NCBI RefSeq assembly: GCF_009828065.1
Contig: NZ_WTYK01000003.1
Location: forward strand, 186,001-250,000
Source of the DNA: Croceibacterium soli
GTDB taxonomy: Bacteria > Pseudomonadota > Alphaproteobacteria > Sphingomonadales > Sphingomonadaceae
Direction of reading: 5' to 3'
DNA length: 64,000 bases
The translations under genes and the position numbers were made by a program. Of this stretch, positions 45,669 to 54,062 are shown piece by piece. The notes beneath the pieces are model-generated. The model saw nothing but the letters and a program-made list of their open reading frames with translations. It searched no databases and had not been told where the DNA came from. The first letter of the stretch is position 1, and every line of letters starts with the position of its first letter.

Positions 45669-46925
45669 ATGGCCGCCGTGGCGCCCGCGAACGAACGTCT
45701 AGACACCAGCATCCCGATCATACTGCTTGGCGGACGCGAGAATACGGTCGCCATGGTCCGCAACTTCGGGCGGCTCGGCGTCCGGGTGTACGTGAGCGGC
45801 AGCCGGGGTTGCCGTGCCATGCGGTCCCGCTACTGCCGTGGCTCCTTCGCGGTGCCCGGCGGCACGTCGGCGCGCGAGTACTGGCGTGACCTGCTGACGG
45901 TTCGGTTGCGGCACAGCCTGGCCGGGGCGGTCGTGATCGCGAACTGCGACGAGTCGATGGCGTTCCTCGCCTCTCACGACGCGGAGCTGCGGCCGTTCTA
46001 TCGGCTGGAGGAGTTCTCTCCCGCGTTGCGCCTGGCCATGCTGGACAAGTTCGAAACGCTGAAGCTGGCGCAGGCTGCGGGATTGCCCACGCCCAGGTTC
46101 TGGCGGATGGACCGAGAGCTGGAAGTCGCCGACATCCAGGACGAACTGTCCTTCCCGCTGATGGTCAAGCCGCTCGATACGGCGCGCTTCTCCGCGCAGT
46201 TCGGGCGCAAGCTGTTCATCGTCGAGTCGGGCATCGGGGAAGTCGAAGACAAAGTGGCGCTATGCCGCGCCCATGGCCACGCAGTGATGCTGGTCGAGAT
46301 GATCCCGGGGCCCGACAAGGTCCTGTCGAGCTACTACACATACCGGACCGATACCGGGCGTTTTCTCTACGACTACACCAAGACGGTCGTCCGCCGCTGG
46401 CCGGTCAACCGCGGTGGGGCAACGCTGCATCGGACTAAGCAATGCCCGGAAACGGCAAGGCTGGGCCGGCAACTGTTCCAGCGCATCGGCTGGGCAGGCA
46501 TCGCCAACGTGGAATTCAAGCGCGACGCCCGCGACGGCAAGCTCAAGATCATCGAGGTCAACGGCCGCTTCACCGCGGCGCACCGCCTGGTGACGGAGTC
46601 CGGCGCGCCCATCGATCTGGCGGTTTACTGCCACCTCACCGGCCAGCGCCTGCCAGCCTTCAGCACCAACTATCGCCGGCTTCGGCTGTGGTATCCGCTC
46701 CAGGATCTTCTCGCGCTGCGGGACCTTCGCCGGCGGGGCGAGCTTTCGCTGCGGGAATGGCTTCGTTCGATAACGCGGGAGCGCATCCTTCTCCCCTACT
46801 TCAGCATGCGCGATCCTCTCCCGGGGCTGGAGGATTTCGCGGCCCTTCTCGGAAGGGCTGTCGTGCGGCTCCTCAGGCCGAGGTCGCACGTCGTCGAACA
46901 GCCGACAAAGGCCGGTAACCCTTAG
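45669..46925 (+). CDS. ATP-grasp carboxylate-amine ligase-like protein A
   Basis: Predicted ATP-dependent ligase (COG3919-like, carbamoyl-phosphate-synthase-type ATP-grasp), joining a carboxylate to an amine or similar nucleophile. N-terminal pre-ATP-grasp domain: IPIILLGGRENTVAMVRNFGRLGV. ATP-grasp domain: FPLMVKPLDTARF, AVMLVEMIPGPDKVLSSYYTYR, RRWPVNRGGATLH and the metal-site NVEFKRDARDGKLKIIEVNGRF. A GTG at 45564 overlaps the previous stop, but codons before 45669 lack coding bias, and GGGGAA precedes the ATG at 45669. It is a paralogue of the gene at 48936. Confidence 0.85.
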   Translation: MAAVAPANERLDTSIPIILLGGRENTVAMVRNFGRLGVRVYVSGSRGCRAMRSRYCRGSFAVPGGTSAREYWRDLLTVRLRHSLAGAVVIANCDESMAFLASHDAELRPFYRLEEFSPALRLAMLDKFETLKLAQAAGLPTPRFWRMDRELEVADIQDELSFPLMVKPLDTARFSAQFGRKLFIVESGIGEVEDKVALCRAHGHAVMLVEMIPGPDKVLSSYYTYRTDTGRFLYDYTKTVVRRWPVNRGGATLHRTKQCPETARLGRQLFQRIGWAGIANVEFKRDARDGKLKIIEVNGRFTAAHRLVTESGAPIDLAVYCHLTGQRLPAFSTNYRRLRLWYPLQDLLALRDLRRRGELSLREWLRSITRERILLPYFSMRDPLPGLEDFAALLGRAVVRLLRPRSHVVEQPTKAGNP

Positions 46926-46947
46926 GGGGTGACCCCAATGTTTCCTT
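46926..46947 (+). promoter_or_regulatory. 22-bp motif shared with the region upstream of the GT2 gene
   Basis: GGGGTGACCCCAATGTTTCCTT begins immediately after the TAG stop of the ligase A gene and lies 83 bases before the RraA start. It agrees in 18 of 22 positions with 28087-28108. This raises the possibility of an internal promoter for the RraA-to-GT4 run. Confidence 0.5.
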
Positions 46948-47030
46948 CGCTCAGGCAGGGGGCGAACCTACACTCCAGCCATTCCCCGACGCTGCCCTGG
47001 ACGGCGGCGAGCCGACAGAGGAGTGCAGAG

Positions 47031-47825
47031 ATGATCTTCGATCAGGGAAGGGTTCCGCAGCTCGCCGAGGCAGACGCAGACGCCGCTCCGGCGCTCCAGC
47101 CGGTCGCCGAGCAGGTTCCGGTAAAGCCGAAGTCTTCCGAGATGACTCCCGGACCGGGGTTCATGATCCGCACGGACTTCCCGCGCCTGCCGCAAGAGCT
47201 GGTCGCCGGCTTCCGCGACTTCGAGACGGCGGACGTCTCCGACGTGCTGAACCGGCTCTACGCCATGGACGGGCGCATCCGGAACCAGGTCAACGACAAG
47301 GAACTTCTCGGCCCCGCCTGCACGGTCAAGCTCTACCCGGGCGATAACCTGATGATCCATAAGGCGCTCGACATAGCGCGCCCCGGCGACATCGTGGTGG
47401 TGGACTGCAGCGGAGCGATGTCCAATGCGGTATTCGGCGACCTCGTGGCCAACAAATCCTGCCATCGGGGCATCGCCGGCTTCGTGATCGATGGCCTGAT
47501 CCGCGATCTCGCCGGAATCGTCGAAACCGGCCTGCCTGTCTATGCCCGCGGCGTTACTCCCTTCGGGCCGCTGCACCGCGGCCCCGGGGAGATCAACACA
47601 CCGATCAGCTGCGGCGGCGTGGTGGTGAATCCGGGCGACATCATCAAGGCCGATTCCACCGGCATCGCCGTGGTGCCGAAAGACCATGCCGCCGAGATCC
47701 TCCAGCGCCTGCGCGACAGCCGGGAGCGGTTGGAGGACTACGTTGCCAGCGTGAAGCGCGGCGAGTTCTCGAACGACTGGGTCGACAAGCAACTGCGCGA
47801 AAACGGTTGCGCCATCTGCAATTAG
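47031..47825 (+). CDS. RraA-like / 4-hydroxy-4-methyl-2-oxoglutarate aldolase family protein
   Basis: Class II retro-aldolase/decarboxylase fold; family members split hydroxymethyl-oxoglutarate or decarboxylate oxaloacetate. TADVSDVLNRL, LLGPACTVKLYPGDNLMIHKAL, VVVDCSGAMSNAVFGDLVA and RGIAGFVIDGLIRDLAGI (with the Arg-Asp pair) match the aldolase branch more than E. coli RraA. Residues 1-50 are an unconserved extension. The ATG at 47031 is preceded by GAGGAG. Length is 264 aa. Its position amid ligases suggests production of a keto-acid building block. Confidence 0.88.
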   Translation: MIFDQGRVPQLAEADADAAPALQPVAEQVPVKPKSSEMTPGPGFMIRTDFPRLPQELVAGFRDFETADVSDVLNRLYAMDGRIRNQVNDKELLGPACTVKLYPGDNLMIHKALDIARPGDIVVVDCSGAMSNAVFGDLVANKSCHRGIAGFVIDGLIRDLAGIVETGLPVYARGVTPFGPLHRGPGEINTPISCGGVVVNPGDIIKADSTGIAVVPKDHAAEILQRLRDSRERLEDYVASVKRGEFSNDWVDKQLRENGCAICN

Positions 47826-47856
47826 AGGAGTTCGGCCCAGCGCCGCGTGTCGCCAT

Positions 47857-48939
47857 ATGCTCTCCGCCAGCCAAGCAGAACGGTTCTGGATGAAGACCAG
47901 GCGTCGGCTGACCGATGTCAGGGGCATCCTGGAAAGGCGCAGGTTCCAGGCCCTGCGGGAGGAGTTCTACCATGGGCTGTGGAGCGATGCGGCGGCGGAG
48001 CTCGGCGCGGACGTGGCGAGGCTGAAGAACGGTCTTCTGCAGATCTCGCGGGGCTCTTCGGCGACTTTCGTCCGGCAGTCCGAGGTGATGCTCGACAGCG
48101 CGCTCGCCGGTCGCCTGCTGCTCGACAAGGAGTGGACTTACGAACGGCTCGCCGCGAAGGGCCTGCGAACGCCGCGCCGAGCCTGCTTCGACCTGGGCTC
48201 GTTCGCCAGAGCCGAAGAGTTCCTGCTGGCGCAGCCGGGGCCGGTAGTCGTCAAGCCCAGCGACGGGACTGGGTGCGGCCACGGCGTGACCACGCATGTC
48301 GCCGACCGGTCCGCGTTGCGCGATGCCGCGACGCACGCCGCCGCATTCCATTCGCGCCTGATCGTCGAGGAACAACTCTCGGGAGCGTCGTACCGGTTGT
48401 TGTTCCTTGATGGAGAATTCCTCGACGCGGTGAGGCGCGATCCGCCGACCCTGACCGGCGACGGCCAGTCATCGATCAGGCAACTTGCCCAGCAGGAGAA
48501 CGAACTGCGCCGCAGCGGGGAGCGGATCACGGCGCTCAGTCCGCTGATGATCGACAGGGAAAGCCGCAACACTCTCGCCGCGGCGGGACTGACGCCGAAC
48601 CACGTGCCGGCTCTGGGCGAGCGCGTCCGGGTGAAGCTCGCGGTGAACGAGAATGCCGCCAGGGAGAACCATGTCGTGCGGGATGCCGTCCACCCGGACA
48701 TCGTCGAAACCTGCAGCAGGGTTGCACGGGACTTTAGGATCGGATTCGCAGGCTTCGACCTGATTTCGGAAGATATCTCGGCCCCCCCGGAAGAAGGGCT
48801 CACGGTGTTCACCGAAATCAACGCCGGCCCGGGGATCCACCACCACTGTCTGGTCGCGGAACCAGGCCGGGCCGCGCCGGTCGCGCGGACGATCCTGGAA
48901 CACATCTTCGAAACGCGGCGCGGGACGATCGATCTGTGA
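47857..48939 (+). CDS. ATP-grasp ligase-like protein B (cyanophycin-synthetase/glutathione-synthetase type)
   Basis: Different subfamily from A and C. VVVKPSDGTGCGHGVTTHV forms the ATP lid region, RLIVEEQLSGASYRLLFLDG and AVRRDPPTLTGDGQSSIRQLA match the cyanophycin synthetase/GshAB pattern, and FTEINAGPGIHHH carries the metal-binding Glu-x-Asn. It probably makes an amide bond to an amino acid. Length is 360 aa; there is no mur-ligase second half as in cyanophycin synthetase. Its stop overlaps the start of gene C (GTGA at 48936). Confidence 0.84.
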   Translation: MLSASQAERFWMKTRRRLTDVRGILERRRFQALREEFYHGLWSDAAAELGADVARLKNGLLQISRGSSATFVRQSEVMLDSALAGRLLLDKEWTYERLAAKGLRTPRRACFDLGSFARAEEFLLAQPGPVVVKPSDGTGCGHGVTTHVADRSALRDAATHAAAFHSRLIVEEQLSGASYRLLFLDGEFLDAVRRDPPTLTGDGQSSIRQLAQQENELRRSGERITALSPLMIDRESRNTLAAAGLTPNHVPALGERVRVKLAVNENAARENHVVRDAVHPDIVETCSRVARDFRIGFAGFDLISEDISAPPEEGLTVFTEINAGPGIHHHCLVAEPGRAAPVARTILEHIFETRRGTIDL

Positions 48940-50156
48940 CGGCGCTGGACACTTCGCGGCCGGTGATCCTGCTGGGAGGGGGCGCCAGCACACTGGCCGC
49001 GGCGAGAAGCCTGGGCGCGGCGGGTGTTCCCATCATCGCCAGCGGGCAGGCCGGATGCCGGGCCATGCAATCGCGCTATTGCCGCGAGGCACGGCCGGTT
49101 CCCCCCGGCGCCGACCCGAAAGCGTTCTGGCGGCGCATGCTGATCGAGGAACCCGAGGAGGCGCTCGAGGGAAGCGTCATCTTCGTCGGGTGCGACGCAT
49201 CGCTCGAGTTCGTGGAAAGCGAGCAGCAGGCACTGCGCCAGCGTTATGTCGTCGAGGAGTTCGTCCCGGAACTGCGGCGGGCGATGCTCGACAAGCTGGA
49301 GACCCTCAAGCTGGCCCGCAGCCTGGGCGTTCCCACGCCCAACTTCTGGGAGGTCCGCAGCGCAGACGATGTCCTGGCTCTCGAAGGACAGATCACCTTC
49401 CCGGTGATGGTGAAGCCGCTCAACTCCTACCGCTTCATGAAGCAGTTCGGGCGCAAGCTGTTCATCGTCAGGGAAAGCTTCGCCGAGGCGGTCGAGAAGG
49501 TGCGGATCTGCCAAGCGGCCGGGCACGGCGTCCTGCTGGTCGAGATGATCCCCGGCCCCGACGACCTGCTGTCGAGCTATTACACCTACCGCACGCCGAA
49601 AGGGCATCTGCTCTACGACTACACCAAGAGCGTCATCCGCCGCTGGCCGGTGAACCGTGGGGGAGCCTGCTTCCACCAGTCCGCCTGGTTGCCCGAGACC
49701 GCCGAGCTGGGCCGGCGCCTGTTCGACGGACTGCGCTGGCAGGGGATCGGCAACGTCGAATTCAAGCGCGACATGCGCGACGGCAAGCTGAAGATCATCG
49801 AAGTGAACGGGCGGCTGACGGCAGGGCATCCGCTGGTCACCCGGTCCGGCGCGCCGATCGACCTGCTGATCTATCGCTACCTCACCGGGCAGCCGGTGCC
49901 CAAGCTGGGGGCTTATCGGCAGGACGTCCGCCAGTGGGACGCGATGCGGGACTTCCTGGCCTATCGCCAGCTCAGCCGAATGGGCAAGCTGACGTTCGCC
50001 GGGTGGTTGCGGAGCATATTCGCACAGAAGGTCATTCTCCCATTCTTCGACTTGCGCGACCCGCGTCCGGGACTGTCGGAGATGTGGAGCCACGTGTCGA
50101 AGCCGATCGCCAAGCGGATGCGGGGGCCCGAAGTGGGGTGGCAAAATGCGGATTGA
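48936..50156 (+). CDS. ATP-grasp carboxylate-amine ligase-like protein C (paralogue of A)
   Basis: Same architecture as the gene at 45669: RPVILLGGGASTLAAARSLGAAGV at the N-terminus, FPVMVKPLNSYRF, LLVEMIPGPDDLLSSYYTYR, RRWPVNRGGACFHQ and the metal site EFKRDMRDGKLKIIEVNGRL. Strongly conserved stretches shared with A imply recent duplication. Length is 406 aa. The GTG start at 48936 overlaps gene B by 4 bases and the end overlaps the dehydrogenase gene by 11. Two copies around one RraA gene suggest two successive ligations or two substrates. Confidence 0.85.
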   Translation: MTALDTSRPVILLGGGASTLAAARSLGAAGVPIIASGQAGCRAMQSRYCREARPVPPGADPKAFWRRMLIEEPEEALEGSVIFVGCDASLEFVESEQQALRQRYVVEEFVPELRRAMLDKLETLKLARSLGVPTPNFWEVRSADDVLALEGQITFPVMVKPLNSYRFMKQFGRKLFIVRESFAEAVEKVRICQAAGHGVLLVEMIPGPDDLLSSYYTYRTPKGHLLYDYTKSVIRRWPVNRGGACFHQSAWLPETAELGRRLFDGLRWQGIGNVEFKRDMRDGKLKIIEVNGRLTAGHPLVTRSGAPIDLLIYRYLTGQPVPKLGAYRQDVRQWDAMRDFLAYRQLSRMGKLTFAGWLRSIFAQKVILPFFDLRDPRPGLSEMWSHVSKPIAKRMRGPEVGWQNAD

Positions 50157-51189
50157 CCTGCGCGCCTACAGCCGGCTCCTTGCCGAACTGGTGCGGCGCG
50201 GCGGCGTCGACGAAGCACAGGCGAAGACCCTGGAGGAAAACCTCACCTGGTGCGACATGGTCGGGCGGCGGAATCATGGCATCGAGCGGCTGCCGATCCT
50301 GCTCGAACGAGTCGCCGCCGGCGGGATCGCGTGCCCGTGCGACCCGGGGTTCGTTCGGGTGGGGCTGAACTCTTGCAAGCTCGATGCCGCGAACGGGTTC
50401 GGCCATCACGCCGGTCGCGTGGCGATGGACCGGGCCTGCGAGCTGGCGGCGCGTTCGGGCGTGGGCGTCGTGACGGTCCATAACACCAACTTCTTCGGCG
50501 CCGGGGGCTACTACGCCTACCTGGCTGCGGAGCGCGGGATGATCGGACTTGCCCTGAGCAATTCCTTCCCGAAGGTCGCCGCCGCCGGAGGCATCGCTCC
50601 GGTGCTTGGGACGAATCCCCTCGCGCTCGCGGCTCCTCGCCGGGGAGGACGGCCGGTGCTGATCGACATGTCGACGGCTGCCGTCGCCGGCTCGACGATC
50701 CGCGAGGCGATCGATCGCGATGTCGACCTGGCGGAGGGTATCGCCATCGACGCGGCAGGGCGCCCGATCACGGACCCGCGCAAGGCCCTGGCCGGGACCT
50801 TGCTGCCCGCGGCGGGGGCGAAAGGCTACGGACTGGCGATCCTGGTCGAGCTTCTTGCCGGGGTTCTTTCCGGGGCGGGCGTGGCCGGTCAGGTCTCGTC
50901 GATGTACAAGCACGTGGCCGCCGGCGGCAACAACGGGCATTTCTTCCTGGCGCTCGATGTTCGGCACTGGATGGCCATGCACGAATGGTACGACCGGGTC
51001 GAGGCGCTGGCGGCGGCGCTGCTGGGCAGCGGTCCGCCCGGCTCGGTTCGCCTGCCGGGAGACCGCTGCTGGGCCGAATACGAGCGCAGCCTGGCCGAAG
51101 GGATCCTGATCGAGGACCACACCTTCGCCCACATCGAGCGGTTGGCGGACAGCCTGGGCATTTCCATCGATCAGCGCCAGCCGGCCTGA
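50146..51189 (+). CDS. Ldh-family (malate/L-lactate dehydrogenase type 2) oxidoreductase
   Basis: NAD(P)-dependent 2-hydroxyacid or imino-acid oxidoreductase of the YlbC/AllD/ComC fold. The catalytic His lies in RRNHGIERLPILLERV (about residues 41-56); VVTVHNTNFFGAGGYYAYLA, VLGTNPLALAAP, LIDMSTAAVAGSTI and GAKGYGLAILVELLAGVLSG are family hallmarks. Length is 347 aa. It overlaps gene C by 11 bases. The substrate is unknown; with RraA it could interconvert keto- and hydroxy-acid forms of the unit that the ligases attach. Confidence 0.9.
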   Translation: MRIDLRAYSRLLAELVRRGGVDEAQAKTLEENLTWCDMVGRRNHGIERLPILLERVAAGGIACPCDPGFVRVGLNSCKLDAANGFGHHAGRVAMDRACELAARSGVGVVTVHNTNFFGAGGYYAYLAAERGMIGLALSNSFPKVAAAGGIAPVLGTNPLALAAPRRGGRPVLIDMSTAAVAGSTIREAIDRDVDLAEGIAIDAAGRPITDPRKALAGTLLPAAGAKGYGLAILVELLAGVLSGAGVAGQVSSMYKHVAAGGNNGHFFLALDVRHWMAMHEWYDRVEALAAALLGSGPPGSVRLPGDRCWAEYERSLAEGILIEDHTFAHIERLADSLGISIDQRQPA

Positions 51190-51194
51190 TAGCT

Positions 51195-52778
51195 ATGGCG
51201 TCTTTGCGAATAGCTGCCCTGGTCGCTTCGGCAGAGGCGCTTCCTCGGTGGGCCGCGAGGCTTCTGGAGTCGATCAGGGATGACGACCGGTTGCAGCTCG
51301 TCGGCCTGGTCGAAGCGGAGCGGCAGCGGGACCGTGGAAGCGGGCTGCCCTGGCTCATTCGAGCATGGTTCACGCTGGAGGCACGGTTCGTCGCCCGGGA
51401 GCCGACCAGATCAGTTCAGGGTCCGCACCCGGCACCGATCGGGGTCCAGGATCGTGCGGCGATCGCCGCGCTCGGCCTCGACGTGCTGCTCGATCTGACC
51501 GGCTCCTGCGGGGAGGGTGTCGACACGTCATGGGCGCGCCATGGCGTGTGGTTCACCGACTGCCAGGGCGCGCAGCGCGGCGCGGCGGGCTTTCGCAGCC
51601 TGGCGCGGGGCTGGGACATCGCCCCGCTCTCGTTGTTCCGACGTGTATCGGGTGCTTCCGGCATCGAGCCGATCGCTACGGCAGCGGTCAATCCGAAGTA
51701 CCTCGCGGCCCGCAACGAGCTGTTCCTCAAAGAGAAATCGGTCGCACTCGTGCTTCGGGAGCTCAGGCGCATGGCGCTCACCGGCCGCCCCGGCAGCTCG
51801 CGGAACTCGGCCTTCGAGCCGTTTGATCGCCCGCGCGCTTCCGAATTCATCCGCTACCTCGGCGCAGTGGTTGCCGAAAGCGGGCGGCGGCTCGCCCAGA
51901 AGGTGCTTGCGCGCCTTGGCCTCCGCCCCGGCATGTTCATGATCCAGAGCCTCTCGGGCGAACTGCTGGGCTTCGATCCGGCGCAAGGGCGGGCGAACCT
52001 GCCCGGCGCGAATGCTTACCAGGCCGATCCTTTCCTGTGGCAGAACGGGGGGCGGACATACTGCTTCTTCGAGGATTACGACTATCGCAGCGCCTGCGGC
52101 CATATATGCGTGGGCGTGCTGGAAAACGGGCTGCTGGGCGAGGTCAGGGCGGCGATCCGCCCCGGCTACCACCTCTCCTTCCCCTTCGTGTTCGAGCACG
52201 ACGGGCAGCTCTACATGATGCCGGAAAGCTGTTCCAAGCAGCGGATCGAGATCTGGCGCTGCACGGGCTTCCCCGATCGCTGGGAGCTTCACTCGACGGC
52301 GATGGAGGGGGTCGTGACGGCGGACTCCAGCATCGCCGAGATCGACGGCCATTGGTGGCTCTTCACCAATATCTCGGCCGACCCGTTCGGTGACGTGAAC
52401 TCCGAACTGCATATCTTCCGACTGGACGGCCCAAACCTGGCGAGCATCACGCCGCACCTGCTGAACCCGGTGGTATTCGACGCGCGCACCGCCCGGAACG
52501 CCGGCCGGATCATCCGCCAGGGCGACGCCTACTACCGCCCCGCGCAGGAAAACTCCCACGGCACTTACGGCTATGGCATCAACCTCATGCGGATCGAGGG
52601 CCTGGCGCTCGACGGGTACCGCGAAAGCCTCGCGCGCACGATCCAGCCAGACTTCGCCCCTGGTCTGATCGGCTGTCACCATCTCGACATTCGCGGCGAC
52701 GTGATCGTGTTCGATGTGCGCAAGAGATACGGCGGCAGATATTCGCGGCGCCGGGCGAAGAAGGCCCGTGCCGCGTGA
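51195..52778 (+). CDS. formyltransferase-like N-terminus plus GINT1-like glycosyltransferase-associated domain
   Basis: Residues 1-190 resemble a degraded formyltransferase fold (LRIAALVASAEALPRWAARLLESI; ALGLDVLLDL) lacking the catalytic HxSLLP-type motif. Residues 225-520 match the family of glucosamine inositolphosphorylceramide transferase 1 N-terminal domains: ANAYQADPFLWQNGGRTYCFFEDYDY, LSFPFVFEHDGQLYMMPES, WWLFTNIS and NSELHIFRLDG, a five-bladed propeller-like pattern. It may be a glycan or lipid modifier. The ATG at 51195 is 5 bases after the Ldh gene; it overlaps the GT4 start by 4 bases. Confidence 0.75.
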   Translation: MASLRIAALVASAEALPRWAARLLESIRDDDRLQLVGLVEAERQRDRGSGLPWLIRAWFTLEARFVAREPTRSVQGPHPAPIGVQDRAAIAALGLDVLLDLTGSCGEGVDTSWARHGVWFTDCQGAQRGAAGFRSLARGWDIAPLSLFRRVSGASGIEPIATAAVNPKYLAARNELFLKEKSVALVLRELRRMALTGRPGSSRNSAFEPFDRPRASEFIRYLGAVVAESGRRLAQKVLARLGLRPGMFMIQSLSGELLGFDPAQGRANLPGANAYQADPFLWQNGGRTYCFFEDYDYRSACGHICVGVLENGLLGEVRAAIRPGYHLSFPFVFEHDGQLYMMPESCSKQRIEIWRCTGFPDRWELHSTAMEGVVTADSSIAEIDGHWWLFTNISADPFGDVNSELHIFRLDGPNLASITPHLLNPVVFDARTARNAGRIIRQGDAYYRPAQENSHGTYGYGINLMRIEGLALDGYRESLARTIQPDFAPGLIGCHHLDIRGDVIVFDVRKRYGGRYSRRRAKKARAA

Positions 52779-54055
52779 CGGCGCCGTTCGCCCCGGCGGT
52801 CGATCGCGTGGTGGTGATCCATGACTATGCGAAGCCGGTGGGCGGCGCGGGCGTGCTGGCGATCATGGCTGCGCGGGAGTTTCGCAGGGCCGGCGTGCCG
52901 GTGACGTTTTTCGCCGGCAGCTCTGCCGGCGAAGCGCAAGGCCTCGACGGGATCGACGTGATCGGTCTGGGCGGCCACGATCTGCTCGAAAGCCGTCCGC
53001 TTTCAGCCATGCGGAACGGGATCTACAATGCGCGTGCATGCGAGGCCCTGCGCCGATGGATTGCCCGCCACGATACGCCGCAAACGGTCTACCACCTGCA
53101 CAACTGGTCACAGATTCTTTCCCCGGCGATCTTCGAACCCTTGCGGGCTGTGGACGATCGCACCGTCGTGACCTGCCACGACTTCTTCAACGTCTGCCCG
53201 AACGGCGGCTTCGTCAGGTTCCGGGACTCCGAGCCGTGCGCCCTTCAGCCGCTTTCCCTGGCCTGCCTGGCTAGCCAGTGCGACCGGCGCAGTGGGCGGC
53301 ACAAGTACTGGCGCGCGGTCCGGCAGCTGCAGCTCCAGCGTTCGGCGCGCTTCGCCGAAAGCCGGGCGACCTTCACCTTCCTTCACGAGCGCATGGTCCG
53401 GAGGTTCGTCGAAGCCGGCTTCGCGGCCGCGGACTTGCGCGTGATTGCCAATCCCGTGGAGCCATGGTCGCGAAGGCGCATCGCGGCAGAGCACAACGAC
53501 CTGCTGCTGTTCGTGGGCCGGATCGGCCGGGACAAAGGCGCCGACATCGCGGCCCTAGCTGCGAAGGCCGCCGATCTCCCCATCGCCCTGATCGGCACCG
53601 GCGAACTGTCGCAGGAGATCTGCCAGGGATTTCCCAATGCGCGCGTGCTGGGCTGGCGTGACCGGCAGGGCATCCTGGCGGAAGCTTCACGAGCCAGGGT
53701 GCTGGTCGTGCCCAGCCGCGTGACCGAACCGTTCGGGCTGGTGATCCTGGAGGCCGCGATGAGCGGGCTCCCCGTGCTGGTCAGCAACCGCGCTTACTTG
53801 TCCATCGAGGCGGAACGGGAGGGGTTCGGCATGTCCTTCGATCCCGGCGACGTGGGCGCGCTCACCGGGCTGCTGAAGGACCTCGCCATCGACGACACCT
53901 CGGTCGGGCGGATGAGCTGCAACGGATTCGCCCGTGCCGCCGCGCTCGCCAACTCACCGGTCAGCTGGGCTGGCGAGTTCCTGAAGCTGTTTGAGGAGAA
54001 GCTGGGTAAGGCGCGGCACCGTAGTCGCCGCATGGAGCAGATGGCTGAAGCGTAG
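52775..54055 (+). CDS. family 4 glycosyltransferase
   Basis: GT-B fold. The N-terminal VVVIHDYAKPVGGAGVLAIMAAREF and the donor-side motif RVTEPFGLVILEAAMSGLPVLVSN (about residues 311-334) show a retaining GT4. A Cys-rich middle insert (VCPNGGFV, CALQPLSLACLASQC) is typical of a subset of GT4 enzymes. Length is 426 aa. The GTG start overlaps the previous stop (GTGA). It is last of the ligase run, tying that pathway to glycan assembly. Confidence 0.9.
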   Translation: MTAPFAPAVDRVVVIHDYAKPVGGAGVLAIMAAREFRRAGVPVTFFAGSSAGEAQGLDGIDVIGLGGHDLLESRPLSAMRNGIYNARACEALRRWIARHDTPQTVYHLHNWSQILSPAIFEPLRAVDDRTVVTCHDFFNVCPNGGFVRFRDSEPCALQPLSLACLASQCDRRSGRHKYWRAVRQLQLQRSARFAESRATFTFLHERMVRRFVEAGFAAADLRVIANPVEPWSRRRIAAEHNDLLLFVGRIGRDKGADIAALAAKAADLPIALIGTGELSQEICQGFPNARVLGWRDRQGILAEASRARVLVVPSRVTEPFGLVILEAAMSGLPVLVSNRAYLSIEAEREGFGMSFDPGDVGALTGLLKDLAIDDTSVGRMSCNGFARAAALANSPVSWAGEFLKLFEEKLGKARHRSRRMEQMAEA

Positions 54056-54062
54056 CGTGCGG

